This document shows, in pieces, positions 22,680-32,570 of a stretch of DNA of 64,000 bases. The notes below the pieces were generated by a model. It was not told where the DNA came from. It saw nothing but the letters and a program-made list of their open reading frames with translations, and ran no database searches. A program made the position numbers and the translations under genes. The DNA comes from Tretioscincus oriximinensis (lineage: Eukaryota; Chordata; Lepidosauria; Squamata; Gymnophthalmidae): positions 150,108 to 214,107 of the forward strand of contig JAJVDF010000775.1 of assembly GCA_022410635.1 (NCBI GenBank), given 5' to 3'. The first letter of the stretch is position 1. The number at the start of each line of letters is the position of its first letter.

Positions 22680-23410
22680 ATTGTACTTGGGCAGGGCGGG
22701 GTTTGCCGACGGGAGCATCAGCTTGGCCATCAGCTGCATTTACAGCTGGGAGTTGCTGCCACTGCTTGGAGCCCATCCTGGGCTCAAAGAGCAGCAGCCA
22801 ATTAAAGGTGGCAGAGGGAGGAGCCACGGCTCCACTTTTAAAGAGGAACATGCTCGGTCTTCTGTGCTGTTGCCTGGGACTAAGCGAGACATCCTCCCAC
22901 CCATCACTCTTTTTCTTTGCTTTCCTTTGTCATGGCTACCCGGGTGGGTTTTTGCGCATCTAAGCTGATCGATAGGGATAGTTACTAGCCTCGGTTGGTA
23001 GATCCCCTGGCTATCCCATAGAAGTAAGGGACCTCCTTAAGTGGTTTGGAGGTGCCTAGTTCACANTTAGGGAGGGGTCCAATCCAACCGCCCTCTGGTC
23101 AGCAGGTGTCCACCACATGGACTTTTCTCCTCGATTTCCCCTCATGTGTTTTGTTCATCTGGAGTCTGGGTCAAGCCCTTAAGCCCCTAGGGCAACTGCA
23201 GGGTTGTAGCAGTTGGTGGCTGCTGGGATTGAGGCTGTACATTGTCCATGTACAGCTTGGAGGGCTGTAGCAGCTAAGCGGCTGGCTGGCCTTGACAGCC
23301 TTGGAAGGGCTGAAGCAGTTGGCAGCTGCTGTAATAGATCAGCCTATGATGTTGCACCAATTCCCCTTTGGGTTCAAGTCATGGCCGAAATTATGTTCCA
23401 CTAATCTGAT
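22680..23410 (+). other. Unidentified GC-rich block, possible element 5' region or LTR
   Basis: About 730 bases with clearly higher GC than either flank. It includes short palindromes ('gagcccatcctgggctc', 'ggagccacggctcc', 'gctgtacattgtccatgtacagc') and three imperfect copies of a 'gggctgtagcagctaagcgg'-like unit at 23201, 23262 and 23307. A CR1 3' end follows directly. It could be the 5' part of a retroelement, an LTR, or a GC-rich host regulatory region. I cannot decide from sequence alone. Confidence 0.35.
22798..22843 (+). promoter_or_regulatory. Possible polymerase II promoter signals
   Basis: A CCAAT box (22798-22802) lies about 35 bases upstream of a TATA-like TTTTAAAG (22836-22843) inside the GC-rich block. 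The spacing is compatible with a retroelement or gene promoter, but both motifs are short and could be chance. Confidence 0.2.
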
Positions 23411-23418
23411 ATGTAAAT

Positions 23419-23545
23419 AGTGCATATTTTGCTTCCTTCTGTTCAGACTGCCCAGGTGCATCAGGTGGGCCTCTGTGTGAGACAGAATGCTGGACCACAT
23501 GGGCTCTGACCCTATTCAGTATGGCTCTTCTTGTGCTCTTAAGTT
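23419..23545 (+). mobile_element. CR1 3' terminus (sense)
   Basis: 'gtgcatattttgcttccttc' through 'gacagaatgctggaccacat', 'gggctctgaccctattcag' and 'tatggctcttcttgtgctc' matches the 3' untranslated end of the other CR1 copies. Nothing coding is left. Confidence 0.82.
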
Positions 23546-23794
23546 AAGGCCTGACCTAACCATGTTGAATTGATTTTGTTTGTGGTCTATTTATTCGGCC
23601 TGCAAGTAGCCCTCACTGGCAACAAATAAAATACAGTTGCTGCATATAAAAAACCATTAATTCCTCTTAAGTTCAGGGCATCATTAAAAGCTAATGGATG
23701 GTCACCCCAATTAGATCTCTCTTTCTTTTTTTGCCCACAGGCAAGGTGGCGCTTTTGCTGATATTTCAGGAAGAGAGATTGATGTAAAAAGAAG
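23546..23794. other. Unassigned spacer
   Basis: A short spacer between the CR1 and PLE ends, with no feature recognised. Confidence 0.4.
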
Positions 23795-23917
23795 TATTGG
23801 AGAAATAGACTTGTTTACAAAAACTCATGCTACATACACTTTTCTTGTTAGTCAGTAAGGTGCTATGAGATCTCCTTATTAGAAATTCTGTATTCAGACT
23901 AACATACTATTTCTCCA
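23795..23917 (+). mobile_element. PLE 3'-end fragment
   Basis: 'ttggagaaatagacttgttt' then 'aaaactcatgctacatacac', 'ttttcttgttagtcag' and 'cagactaacatactatttct' corresponds to the 3' terminal region of the PLE at 15650-15815. It is diverged and lacks the foldback leader. Confidence 0.7.
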
Positions 23918-25994
23918 ATAATTTGTGTGTTAACTAAATATAAAAGTTTTCTATTTTGCCCATAAGTGGTCTACAAATAAAATAATAACTAAAAAGGGTA
24001 TGAATAATATGTTACTGCATTAAGGAAAAACTTGGGGGGAGAATTGACTCAATGTATTGTACATGTATGCATGTACGCAAACAGTAGTTTTTAAGCAACT
24101 CCATCATAAATCGCTGTCCCAGTTTGCCTTGATGTTTCATTGCAAAAGCCAGCAGTAAAAACAGGAGTTCACCAACCCCCGGGGGTGCTTCTGGGTTCAT
24201 TAGTACCCAGAAGATCCCTAAGGATCACTCACCCTGATTTCACAAGTGAAAACTTGTGCAAAAGCAATGATTCTTTTTTAAAGCTTTGCATCTGTGCTTG
24301 CTCTGCAAGNCCTCAACTTCCATTCCTTGCATGTCCTGTGTAGCCATTAAAATAGGGCAGAAATGGGACTGAGAAGGACAGAGAACAGCAAAGTGAAGTC
24401 CTTTTCACTGCTTTTCTCCAAACTGTTGATTTTCCCTCCAGTTGGGACATGCAATACCATTGTGCACAGGCAGAAAAAAATAGAAGATATAATAGTGAAA
24501 TTAGAATTACTCAACATTACCACCTCGTTCATCCTCAAGAACAAACCATCAGTCAAGCACAAACCTCTCACAGATCCTTAGGTGTTATCAAGGTTAGTTT
24601 CCGTTTTTCTTACTTGTTCTTCAAGTGTCTTTCAAAATGCTCNTTCTTCACTCTTCTGGAGTTGTGTCAATTTTTCATTAGGTTCAGCAAATGACTATAA
24701 GATTTCTTATTTCAGTTTAAGTTTCTGATCACACATAAATTTTAACCAAAGGTGGGTTTTCTGGGTCAAATAGTGTCAAAAGAAAACAGCTTACCTCTTT
24801 GCTGATGTTTCATTTCAAAAATGTACTGAAACTGGAATAAAGCTTAGGTGTGTGAACAGGACATAAAAGCAAGAGCAGAAAGGGCCACAGGTTCTGTGTT
24901 TCTGCAAAAATGATCTGCTTTGGCTTAAAAATATCACTTTTGAGCAACATGAGAAAAACATCAAAGCAATGAACCATTTGGCATGTCTATTTCATTTTCT
25001 GCAAATAGTCTGCTACAAAGCCTTCCCATCCCAATATAATATCAGTTTTTCTTCTGTCAGATCCTCCTTTCCAATCTATGTTTGCCATAAAAACTTTGGA
25101 CTTGTCCCTTAACTTGTTTCCAAATTGCCTCCCGTGTACTGTGTTCAATTTTTAAGGCGTTTTGGATAATCCTTAGATAAATTCACCTGGTGGGGATCGC
25201 ATCTATTATTTTCTATTATTAAGCTAAATCACAATGGGATATGACAGAAGTTTTAAACAATGAATTGGCTTACAATANTTCAGAGACACTCATATAATTT
25301 TATTACATTATATTAGGATGCTGACAATCATATATATGTTATTTCCAACTTAAGCTCTTCCAGATTTGCTCTTGGAATCAAACAATTTAGCATTGCATCT
25401 TATAATGTGATAATGAAGAACTACTATTACAGGTTTCCAGATGATGCCAAGTCACACAAATTAAAAGGAAGAGCCAAATACTCCAGCTCGTTCAAAATCA
25501 ATACTAGAGCTACTTTTTTCCATATACATTACAATAAAGAATGAACAAGAGACATATTAAAAAAAACATGTTACATTCATTTTGCCACTGGTACAGTGGC
25601 AAATGTGACCACTCCCCCCCACTACTTCCCAGATAACAGGCATTACAAGAGCCTCAATTATGCTTTTGTTTTTAGAGAAAAAATATAAAACCAGTGGGGA
25701 TTTTTTTTTCATTTTGGAGAGAGAGAGAGAGAGATGAATGAATGATAGATAGTCATAGAGAGATAGATACTCTTTAAAATATATTTTGTAACTAAGCAGC
25801 ATGGCCTGATGGGACTTGTGGTGACTGTATTAATTCAAATATTCCAACATCTGCATACCATTAATCAAAAAAGATTAGGAATAGTTGGTTTTGAATGAGA
25901 AGTTCTAGATGAACATAATGGTTTTTAATTTTTGTGGCAATGAACCAAATAACGTCATGTACGCTCCCAAGTGCCCTCATAGAGCACCCTGGTA
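23918..25994. other. Unassigned intergenic sequence
   Basis: About 2.1 kb with no recognisable gene or element. There is a GA/GATA-rich patch at 25715-25770. Confidence 0.4.
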
Positions 25995-26109
25995 TTCCAG
26001 AGAGTTAAGGGTGATGAAACAGGAGGGCTGACAGCTGGGGTGCAGGTGGCATAAATCCCGACAAGAGTCTGACCGCGCACAGATTAGAGCACATTATCGT
26101 GTCTACAAT

Positions 26110-27264
26110 GTGGCAGTGGTGGCAGCGAAAAGGAATTATTTCTCTGCCACCATTGCATCCTCCAGTATCCATCCAGCAGAGCTCTTTCGAGTGGTAAATG
26201 GCGTTATAAGATCTAGCCCAAGAGAGCAAGGGCAAAGGCCATCCAATACCTGCTGTGACAAATTTGCAAGGTACTTTGAGGTCACTGAGATTCATGGGGG
26301 ATTGGATGCCACACTTGTGAATAGCCCAGAGGATGTGTCCAGAGAACCGTCTGGTCCTGTTATCTTGGATCATCTTCAATTATTGCGGCCCGATGATGTG
26401 GACAAGCTGCTTTTTGGGGTTCAACCAACTTCGTGCCCTTTGGATTCTTGCCCTTCCTGGTTGATAAAAGCAAGCTAGCAGGATATGACTGGNTGTGTCC
26501 AGGGAGTAGTGAATGCTTCCTTGAGGGATACAGTGGTCCCACTGGCTCTTAAAGAGGCGGTGGTGCGCCCCCTCCTCAAGAAGTCTTCCTTGGACACAGA
26601 AGAGTTAAACAACTACTGCCTGGTGGCCAACATATTCTTCTTGGACAAGGTTCTGGAGAGGGCCATGGCTGTTCAACTACAGACATGCTTAGAAGAAACT
26701 GATTATCTAGGTCCATTTCACTCTGGCTTCAGGCCTGGTTATGGAACAGAAACCACCATGGTCACCCTGGTTGATGACTTTCTCCAGGAGAGGGATGGGG
26801 GCAGTGATTCCTTGCTGGTTCTCCTGGACCTCTCAGCGGCTTTTGATACCATTGACCATGGTATCCTCCTAGAGAGGCTACGGAGTTTAGGAGTTGGTGG
26901 CAATGCATTGCAGTGGTTCCGCTCCTATCTCCAAGGCCGCTTCCAGAGAGTGGGGGTGGGGGAGTCTTGCTTGACACTCTGAGAGCTCACTTTTGGGGTT
27001 CCTCAGGGATCGATCCTCTCCCCCATGCTGTTCAACTTCTGTATGCAGCCACTGGGAGAGGTCATCAGGAGATTTGTTGTGAAGTGTCATCAATATGCAG
27101 ATGACACTCAGCTCTATCTCTNTGTTCCATCTGAATCAGGAGAGGCGGTTGAAGTGCTTGACAGGTGCCTGAAGATAGTAATGAGCTGGATGGGGGCCAA
27201 TAAATTGAATCTGAATCCAGACAAGATGGAGGGGTTTGTGTGTCTCCATGTCCTGGTTCCATGA
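26110..27264 (+). pseudogene. L2 ORF2 reverse-transcriptase relic, one frame with two stops
   Basis: A single reading frame runs through the whole stretch with only two in-frame stops, TAG at 26476-26478 and TGA at 26980-26982. Before the first stop lies the region upstream of the polymerase ('LLRPDDVDKLLFGVQPTSCP'). Then follow 'LKEAVVRPLLKKSSLD', 'GFRPGYGTETTMVTLVDD', 'SLLVLLDLSAAFDTIDHGIL', 'ALQWFRSYLQGR', '[14 protein letters not shown]' and '[12 protein letters not shown]', with the catalytic YADD at 27094-27105. The motif order and spacing are those of CR1/L2 reverse transcriptases. Frame preservation over about 385 codons suggests this copy is younger than the other L2 fragments. One codon holds an ambiguous base at 27122. 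Confidence 0.93.
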
Positions 27265-27674
27265 AGTGAGTAGGCATCCTGTTCTGGATGGGGTTGAATT
27301 GCCCTATAAGGGACGGGTGTGATATCTGGGGGTGCTTCTGGACTCTGCACTAACACTTAAAATCAGGTGGAGGCAGTGGCCAGGAGCGCCTACTTCCAGC
27401 TATGCCTGATCCGCCAGTTACAGCCACTTCTAGACAGGGATGATCTGGCCACAGTAATCCATGCTCTGGTAACTACTATAATGNCCTTTATATGGGACTG
27501 CCCTTAAAAATGGTTCAGAAGCTGCAGCTGGTGCAGAACGCAGCAGCTAGACTGCTGGCCGGTTCAACTGGCCAGACACATATCACACCGGCCCCGAAAG
27601 AACTGCATTGGGTGCTAATTTGCTAACGAGCCCAATTCAAGGTATTATCTGTAACCTTTAAAGCCTTAAATAAC

Positions 27675-27930
27675 TTGGGCCCCAAATGTCTAAAGGAACA
27701 TCTTCTCCCATATGAGCCTGCCTGTGCCTTAAGATCTGCAGGGGAGGCCCTCTTGATTGTACCACCACTGGCAGAGAGGGTGGGAACCCGGAATAAGGCT
27801 TTCTCTGTGGCAGCTCCCAGACTATGGAATGGTCTCCCCTTTGAGGTGCATCAATCACCATCGCTGTGGGTGTTCAAAAAACGCTTGAAGATGCACCTCT
27901 TTGGCCTGGCCTTTTGCTANGGAAACTGCT
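27675..27930 (+). pseudogene. L2 ORF2 C-terminal domain relic
   Basis: After several indels at 27265-27670 the protein is readable again: 'KEHLLPYEPACALRSAGEAL', 'RNKAFSVAAPRLWNGLPFEV', 'SLWVFKKRLKMHLF'. This is the conserved C-terminal segment of L2 polyproteins. It anchors identification of the diverged pieces at 9085-9385, 19348-19855 and 53355-53545. The stop and 3' untranslated region follow at about 27919-27948. Confidence 0.9.
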
Positions 27931-28083
27931 GTCCCTCCCCCAATTTTTAGAGTGGGTTGTTTTTAATATGCTTTTTTTATTAACTGCCCTGAGACCTTTG
28001 GATACAGTGCGGAATAAAAATGTAAATAAATAAATAAATAAATAAGTAAATAAATAAATAAATAAATTTCTTTATGGATATAA

Positions 28084-28520
28084 TGCTCCAGCTCATTGAG
28101 GCTGCACTGTTAGGGAATGGCTGTTAGAGGCTGGGGTACCTCACATGGAGTGACCAACACTTTCTCTAGACCTGAATATCCTGGAAAACCTATGGGATCC
28201 GCTGAGTCACTGGGTAGAGACCTGTACCCCTGAACCCCAATAACCTGAGGGCGCCCTTCCAGAAGAGTGGGATGGCATTGCTGTGCAGTCAATGAGTTGT
28301 GGACAGCATGAGATGTTGTTGTCAAGCTGTGTGTAACGCTCAGGGTCACATGACACATTATTGAGACAGTGTCATGCACTGTTGGCATTTTGCTCAATAA
28401 ATTGCTTACGATGAGGAAGACATCATTGTATGATCTGACTGAAATGACTTCCTTTCATGATACAGAACCACTGTAGCATGTCAATCTCACATTTTCCGTA
28501 ACTGTCGCCCAACAGCTACA
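28084..28520 (+). mobile_element. Tc1-type DNA transposon remnant
   Basis: The 3' part of a Tc1-like transposase (28133-28362) followed by an AT-rich stretch containing 'ttgctcaataaattgctt', typical of the end of such elements. No terminal inverted repeat could be paired because the 5' part of the element is absent. The outer right boundary is approximate. The L2 tail abuts its left side. Confidence 0.7.
28133..28362 (+). pseudogene. Tc1-like transposase C-terminal relic
   Basis: Translation gives 'GVPHME*PTLSLDLNILENLWD', matching the hallmark region around the third catalytic acidic residue of Tc1 transposases (family pattern W-x-S-P-D-L-N-P-I-E-N-x-W-D). Here a TGA replaces the usual Trp codon (28151-28153), Pro-Asp is Leu-Asp, and the catalytic Glu is still encoded at 28184-28186. 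Downstream, after indels, 'ALPEEWDG' and 'SMRCCCQAV' plus 'HMTHY' match the C-terminal end of the family. The intact enzyme would cut and paste the element at TA sites. This copy is dead. Confidence 0.8.
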
Positions 28521-29112
28521 TTTTACTAAATTTTTGTGAGGTAAATTTATGAAAGGTTCTATGTTCTGAACCCACTGTAAGAGGCAATACTAAGTATGAG
28601 TAATATACTAAGAAACAAAAATGTGAAACACAGGTTGCATGCATGGTTATTCCACGACTCTTTGATGCATCTGCCTTGTCAGTTTACTTCATTTCGTCTA
28701 TACTTTTGCAATGCATTATCAGGCTTGCCATTCTCTCAGGTGCTGATATGTGAGATTTTCCATGCATGTGACATACTCTCCCATTAGCTATGGATGCCAA
28801 GAAGAAGTACCCACCAAACAATATTTGATAGCGTCCTGATAATATTGGATCATGTGGCTTTCACCCCACCCTCTTGATCATTTGTGAAGGAATAGCTATG
28901 GGGATGTAAACAGATATTTACTTATGTTGAGGTTACAGTTGATTTATAAATTTATCAGCCAGTAAAGTATCTTTAATTATTACAATTGTAGGTTGTTCGA
29001 AGTGTTTTTTTTAACTACCTATTAAATCTGTAAAGTACGGAGGGATGGAGATCAACTGTCAACCATTCATGTGGTCAAATATCATTGGCTGGTTCTTCTT
29101 TACAGCTTAACA
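28521..29112. other. Unassigned intergenic sequence
   Basis: Nothing recognised. Confidence 0.4.
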
Positions 29113-29306
29113 GTGGCTGAAAAGGAGCGGCCCCGCATAAAGGGAGTTGCGGATTATCGGCGTGCAGCGAGGGAGCCNTCCTCCTGGGCGCCGCCATGTT
29201 TTCTGAGGTCAATTCAGACCTCAGAAAACATGGCATCCGGTGACGTGCTTCCGGACATGACACCAGACTATAAAGCAAGAGGCCGGCACCATTTTCGGCC
29301 TCTTGC
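29113..29306. mobile_element. GC-rich palindromic MITE-like element
   Basis: The ends are imperfect inverted repeats: 'gtggctgaaaaggagcggcc' on the left and, reversed, 'gaggccgaaaatggtgccgg' on the right. Inside is a perfect 18-base stem with a 6-base loop (29193-29210 and 29217-29234), and at the right end an 11-base stem (29275-29285 and 29296-29306). The element is far GC-richer than its surroundings. No target duplication is evident, so the superfamily is open. Confidence 0.5.
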
Positions 29307-29669
29307 TTCATGAAATTCATATAGAATCAAACTTTCAATTTCTTGCCCAAACTATTCACGCAACACAGGTTTTTTTTAAAAAAAATAATCATAAATAGTA
29401 AAACAGCCAGAACCAGTTGCAAGCTGAGGATGCTTTTTAATCTTTAATCTTGTTTATCCTTAGGATAATAACACCCAACCAGACAGGAGAAGCAGACATA
29501 ATCCAAGGTGATCTAGGCTGCCACCTCTAAACCAGGAAAGAAGTTACAGTTCTCACAGAAGTCACCTGCATTATGTGTAAGGAGACATGGAGTGTGACTT
29601 CATTATTGTTGTTAACAACATTTTTTGTGAATGTGAACTCAGGCAACCTCTCATCTCATTTGAATATGA
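29307..29669. other. Unassigned spacer
   Basis: AT-rich, with nothing recognised. Confidence 0.4.
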
Positions 29670-29950
29670 GAGGAAGAAGAAGAAGAATCGAGTATTTATA
29701 CCCTGCTCTTTTCCAGAGTGGCTTACACAGTTAATTTTCACCCGAAAGCTTATATCTTATTCTATTTTCCCCATCAGATTAATGATGGTACTCATTTATC
29801 TAATTGAAATGCAGATTACAAATTTGCATTTCTTTCGAATAGCTGTGTTGGCTAGAGCTGCAGGCTAGTAGAAAGTGCTCATNGCTCCCCATGTCCAACG
29901 CAGGGCTTCAATACCCAATCTCTCAGATAAAGGCCATCTTCTATCCGAGC
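29670..29950 (-). mobile_element. tRNA-derived SINE (antisense), left arm of a head-to-head pair
   Basis: A GAA tail is followed by 'agtatttataccctgctc', a centre containing 'atgcagattacaaatttgca' and 'gaatagctgtgttggctaga', the 'agggcttcaatacccaatct' B-box region, and the head ending 'ctatccgagc' at 29950. The copy is noticeably more diverged than its sense partner, which starts at the next bases. Confidence 0.82.
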
Positions 29951-30241
29951 AGGCACGGATAGCTCAGTTGCTTAGGAATTCGTCTCTCGCCTGGGAGATC
30001 AGGTTTCGAAGCCCTGTGTTGGAAGTGGGGAGGGGTGAGCACCTTCCACTAGCCTGTAGCTCTAGCCAACCCAGCTATTCGAAAGCATGAATTGCAAGAA
30101 ATTGCAATTGACTGCAAGTAGATACATGGGAACCACCATAGCCTGGTGGGGAAGATAGAATGTGAGCCTTCGGGCAAAATATATCCTTGTAAGCCGCTTT
30201 GAGTCCCTTTGAAAGGTGAGAAAAGCGGGGTATAAGAACCA
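29951..30241 (+). mobile_element. Full-length tRNA-derived SINE (sense), right arm of the pair
   Basis: The best-preserved copy. The head starts 'ggcacggatagctcagttgc', with A box TAGCTCAGTTG (29960-29970) and B box GGTTTCGAAGCC (30002-30013). The centre has 'gagcaccttccactagcctg' and 'gaaattgcaattgactgcaa', followed by the 3' domain 'gtaagccgctttgagtccc' and 'agcggggtataagaacc'. The tail has expanded into the microsatellite that follows. The internal promoter looks intact, so this could be a recently mobile copy. Confidence 0.92.
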
Positions 30242-30356
30242 AGTTCTTGTTCTTGTTCTTGTTCTTGTTCTTGTTCTTGTTCTTGTTCTTGTTCTTGTTC
30301 TTGTTCTTGTTCTTGTTCTTGTTCTTGTTCTTCTTCTTGTTCTTCTTCTTGTTCTT

Positions 30357-30387
<31 letters not shown>

Positions 30388-30483
30388 TTCTTCTTCTTCT
30401 TCTTCTTCTTCTTCTTCTTCTTCTTCTTCTTCTTCTTCTTCTTCTTCTTCTTCTTCTTCTTCTTCTTCTTCTTCTTCTTCTTC
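30242..30483 (+). repeat. (TTCTTG)n/(TTC)n SINE-tail microsatellite
   Basis: About 100 bases of TTCTTG units grade into about 130 bases of TTC units with one ATTC interruption. Pyrimidine-rich on the plus strand and continuous with the SINE tail. Confidence 0.96.
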
Positions 30484-32220
30484 AACTGAACCATTCTTGC
30501 CTGTGAATAGAATATGGTATTCTAATGTAGAAACCACAAATTCTAACTTAAAATAACTTGTGCAAGGGAAGGCTGAGCACAGTCAGTCCCATCTTTTACA
30601 TATTCAGCTCACACCCAAGCTTTTAAGTGCTTTACAGGTGTAGTTTAGAGTCCTTCTAATCTTCAATTGATTTTCCTGAATGTTTTGCATTGCTATGGCT
30701 GCTCTGATTAATTAACTGCACAACCTTTTCTATGTAATCATGATGATCTCATTAAAAGGACTTGTCTTTTTCTTGTGGTGTGTTGAAAAGGCAGGATGAA
30801 AACAAAAATGCTCGTTAGCTGTAAACCACTTATCTTCCTTCTCACCTTTTGTTTAGAAAATGTTTGTAGGTCTGCTTTTGTGTGTCTGGTCCAGTTTTAC
30901 CAAACAGACACAGTTTCTTCACCAATTATTTCCATCTCCTGACAAAAATGAAAATCATGTATTTTTTATATTATGAGTATATATTGATAATATGATTATT
31001 TTTTGTTCTTAATGGACTTTTATTTATATCCAGTTGAAGGATCACAATAGTCCACATCATATGCATGGGACTAGTGGTTATCAGGACCAGATTTGTACTA
31101 AGAGACTTCTGATATGGAATAGTGGTAGATCACATTAATCAATATTACATCTCCACCAGTGATGTCCATTCCACATTAAGCAATGGTGCATCTGCATGCA
31201 GACAAGGTTTGAGTGAGCACAGGAATAGTTGCAAAAACGATGCATCAAATCTAAACTATCACACAAATTCTCTTTTCTTAAGTTGAAAACGCTTAATTAA
31301 AAAAAAATTCAATGCAATAAACTTCCCAATGATACATCAGTGTTTTAAATAAATTTTCTCTCCTTCTTACTCTCCCACTATCTACATCACATTCAATAAC
31401 ATTTGACTGAAGGAGTTTATATCTGGAAAATTAATTGTAATTTTAATTTCATTACTTCCCTCCCTAATCGACCATAGTTATTNATTNATTTATTTACTAT
31501 CAACCATTTTTGTTTACATTCCTTTATTTTTCCAATGTTTTCCAAATTATTAATTCTGCAATTAGAAATTTTGGTGCAATCACATTAATTATATATCCGT
31601 ACATTTTCTGAATCGTCCATAATGCATTGCCTTTCAACACACTTACTAACATTGTTTGAGCACATAAAATTATTTTATTTTTTATTTTTTATTTTTTATC
31701 TTTTATTATTTATTTAATTATTTTAAAATTATTTTTCCCTTACTTGTTACTCTCAACTGCAATGGGAATATATTACTTATTTCTCTTTCTACTTTATCCC
31801 AAAATTCCTTCGTTTTTGACATTCATTCAATTTGTCTTGGTTCTAACACTACCCAATCTGCTTAACACAAATGCTCACTATTACAGCTCATTTCAACAAA
31901 GCAAATCACCATTTACTGTTATGGTTTTAGTATGGTAAGTGCATAAAACGTTAGTGTTTTTGAATCCGTTTAATATCCAGACAATTCTGTTAGCTGTCTT
32001 TTAGGAAAGAAATATCTGGTTCATTCTTACAGGTAATTTTAATTCATCTTCAGTTGTGAAGAATTGGACTAATCCAACAACGTATAATNGCGTCTTTTAT
32101 ACTGATATAGTCCAGTTATTCAGAAAAGAAGACAAATTAAAAATATGTGCTTGAACAGTATTATAGTTNTTTATCTTAGAATATTTTTCTTTTTTNAAAA
32201 AAAAATTATTATTATTATAA
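30484..32220. other. Unassigned AT-rich sequence
   Basis: Includes an ATTTTTT-like run at 31670-31735. No gene recognised. Confidence 0.4.
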
Positions 32221-32409
32221 GAAGAAGAACTGGGTCTTATAACCCNCTTTTCTCACCTTTCAAAGGGACTCAAAGCGGCTTACGAGGGTATTTTTGCCTG
32301 AAGGCTTCCATTCTAGCTTCCCCACCAGGCTATGGTGGTTCCCATGTATCTACTTGCAGTCAGTTGCAATTTCTTGCAATTTATGCTTTCGAATAGCTGG
32401 GTTGGCTAA
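32221..32409 (-). mobile_element. 5'-truncated SINE (antisense)
   Basis: Runs from 'gaagaagaactgggtctta' through 'ctttcaaagggactcaaagc', 'cttccattctagcttcccca' and 'cagtcagttgcaatttcttg' to 'atagctgggttggcta', where the match stops. The tRNA head is missing. Confidence 0.85.
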
Positions 32410-32500
32410 GGGGAAGAGGAGGAAGGGAAGGGGCAAGGATGGGAGGAGGAGGGAGGAAGTGTGTGTGCNTGTGAAGGGCATGGGATGGAGGAGGGAATGG
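32410..32500. repeat. G-rich low-complexity tract
   Basis: Purine-rich GGA/GGGA units start exactly where the SINE ends. They contain several runs of three or more G and could form a quadruplex. Confidence 0.75.
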
Positions 32501-32510
32501 GTGCAGTTTT

Positions 32511-32570
32511 ATTTTGTTTATTTGCATTTTTTTACTGCCCTATACTTGAAGGTCTCAGAGCAGTTAACAA
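32511..32570 (-). mobile_element. L2 3' tail (antisense)
   Basis: 'tttgcatttttttactgccc' and 'aaggtctcagagcagttaac' are the reverse complement of the L2 end. Confidence 0.65.

Larger units (their letters stand above)
25995..28068 (+). mobile_element. L2 LINE, 5'-truncated, 2.1 kb
   Basis: The largest retrotransposon relic in the window. It enters mid-ORF2 upstream of the reverse transcriptase, carries the reverse transcriptase with YADD, then a frame-broken C-terminal region, a 3' untranslated end 'ccctgagacctttggatac' with 'gcggaataaaaatg', and an AAAT tail (28022-28068). L2 elements belong to the CR1/Jockey group and retrotranspose by target-primed reverse transcription. The apurinic endonuclease domain is missing. 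It is the reference copy for the shorter L2 fragments listed elsewhere. Confidence 0.93.

Noticed and set aside
22540..22968. Plus-strand frame of 142 codons in the GC-rich block
   Set aside because: No recognisable domain, and the composition follows the local GC content. Its first part lies in AT-rich flank.
26005..26379. Minus-strand frame of 124 codons
   Set aside because: It is the antisense of the L2 reverse-transcriptase region, which reads clearly on the plus strand.
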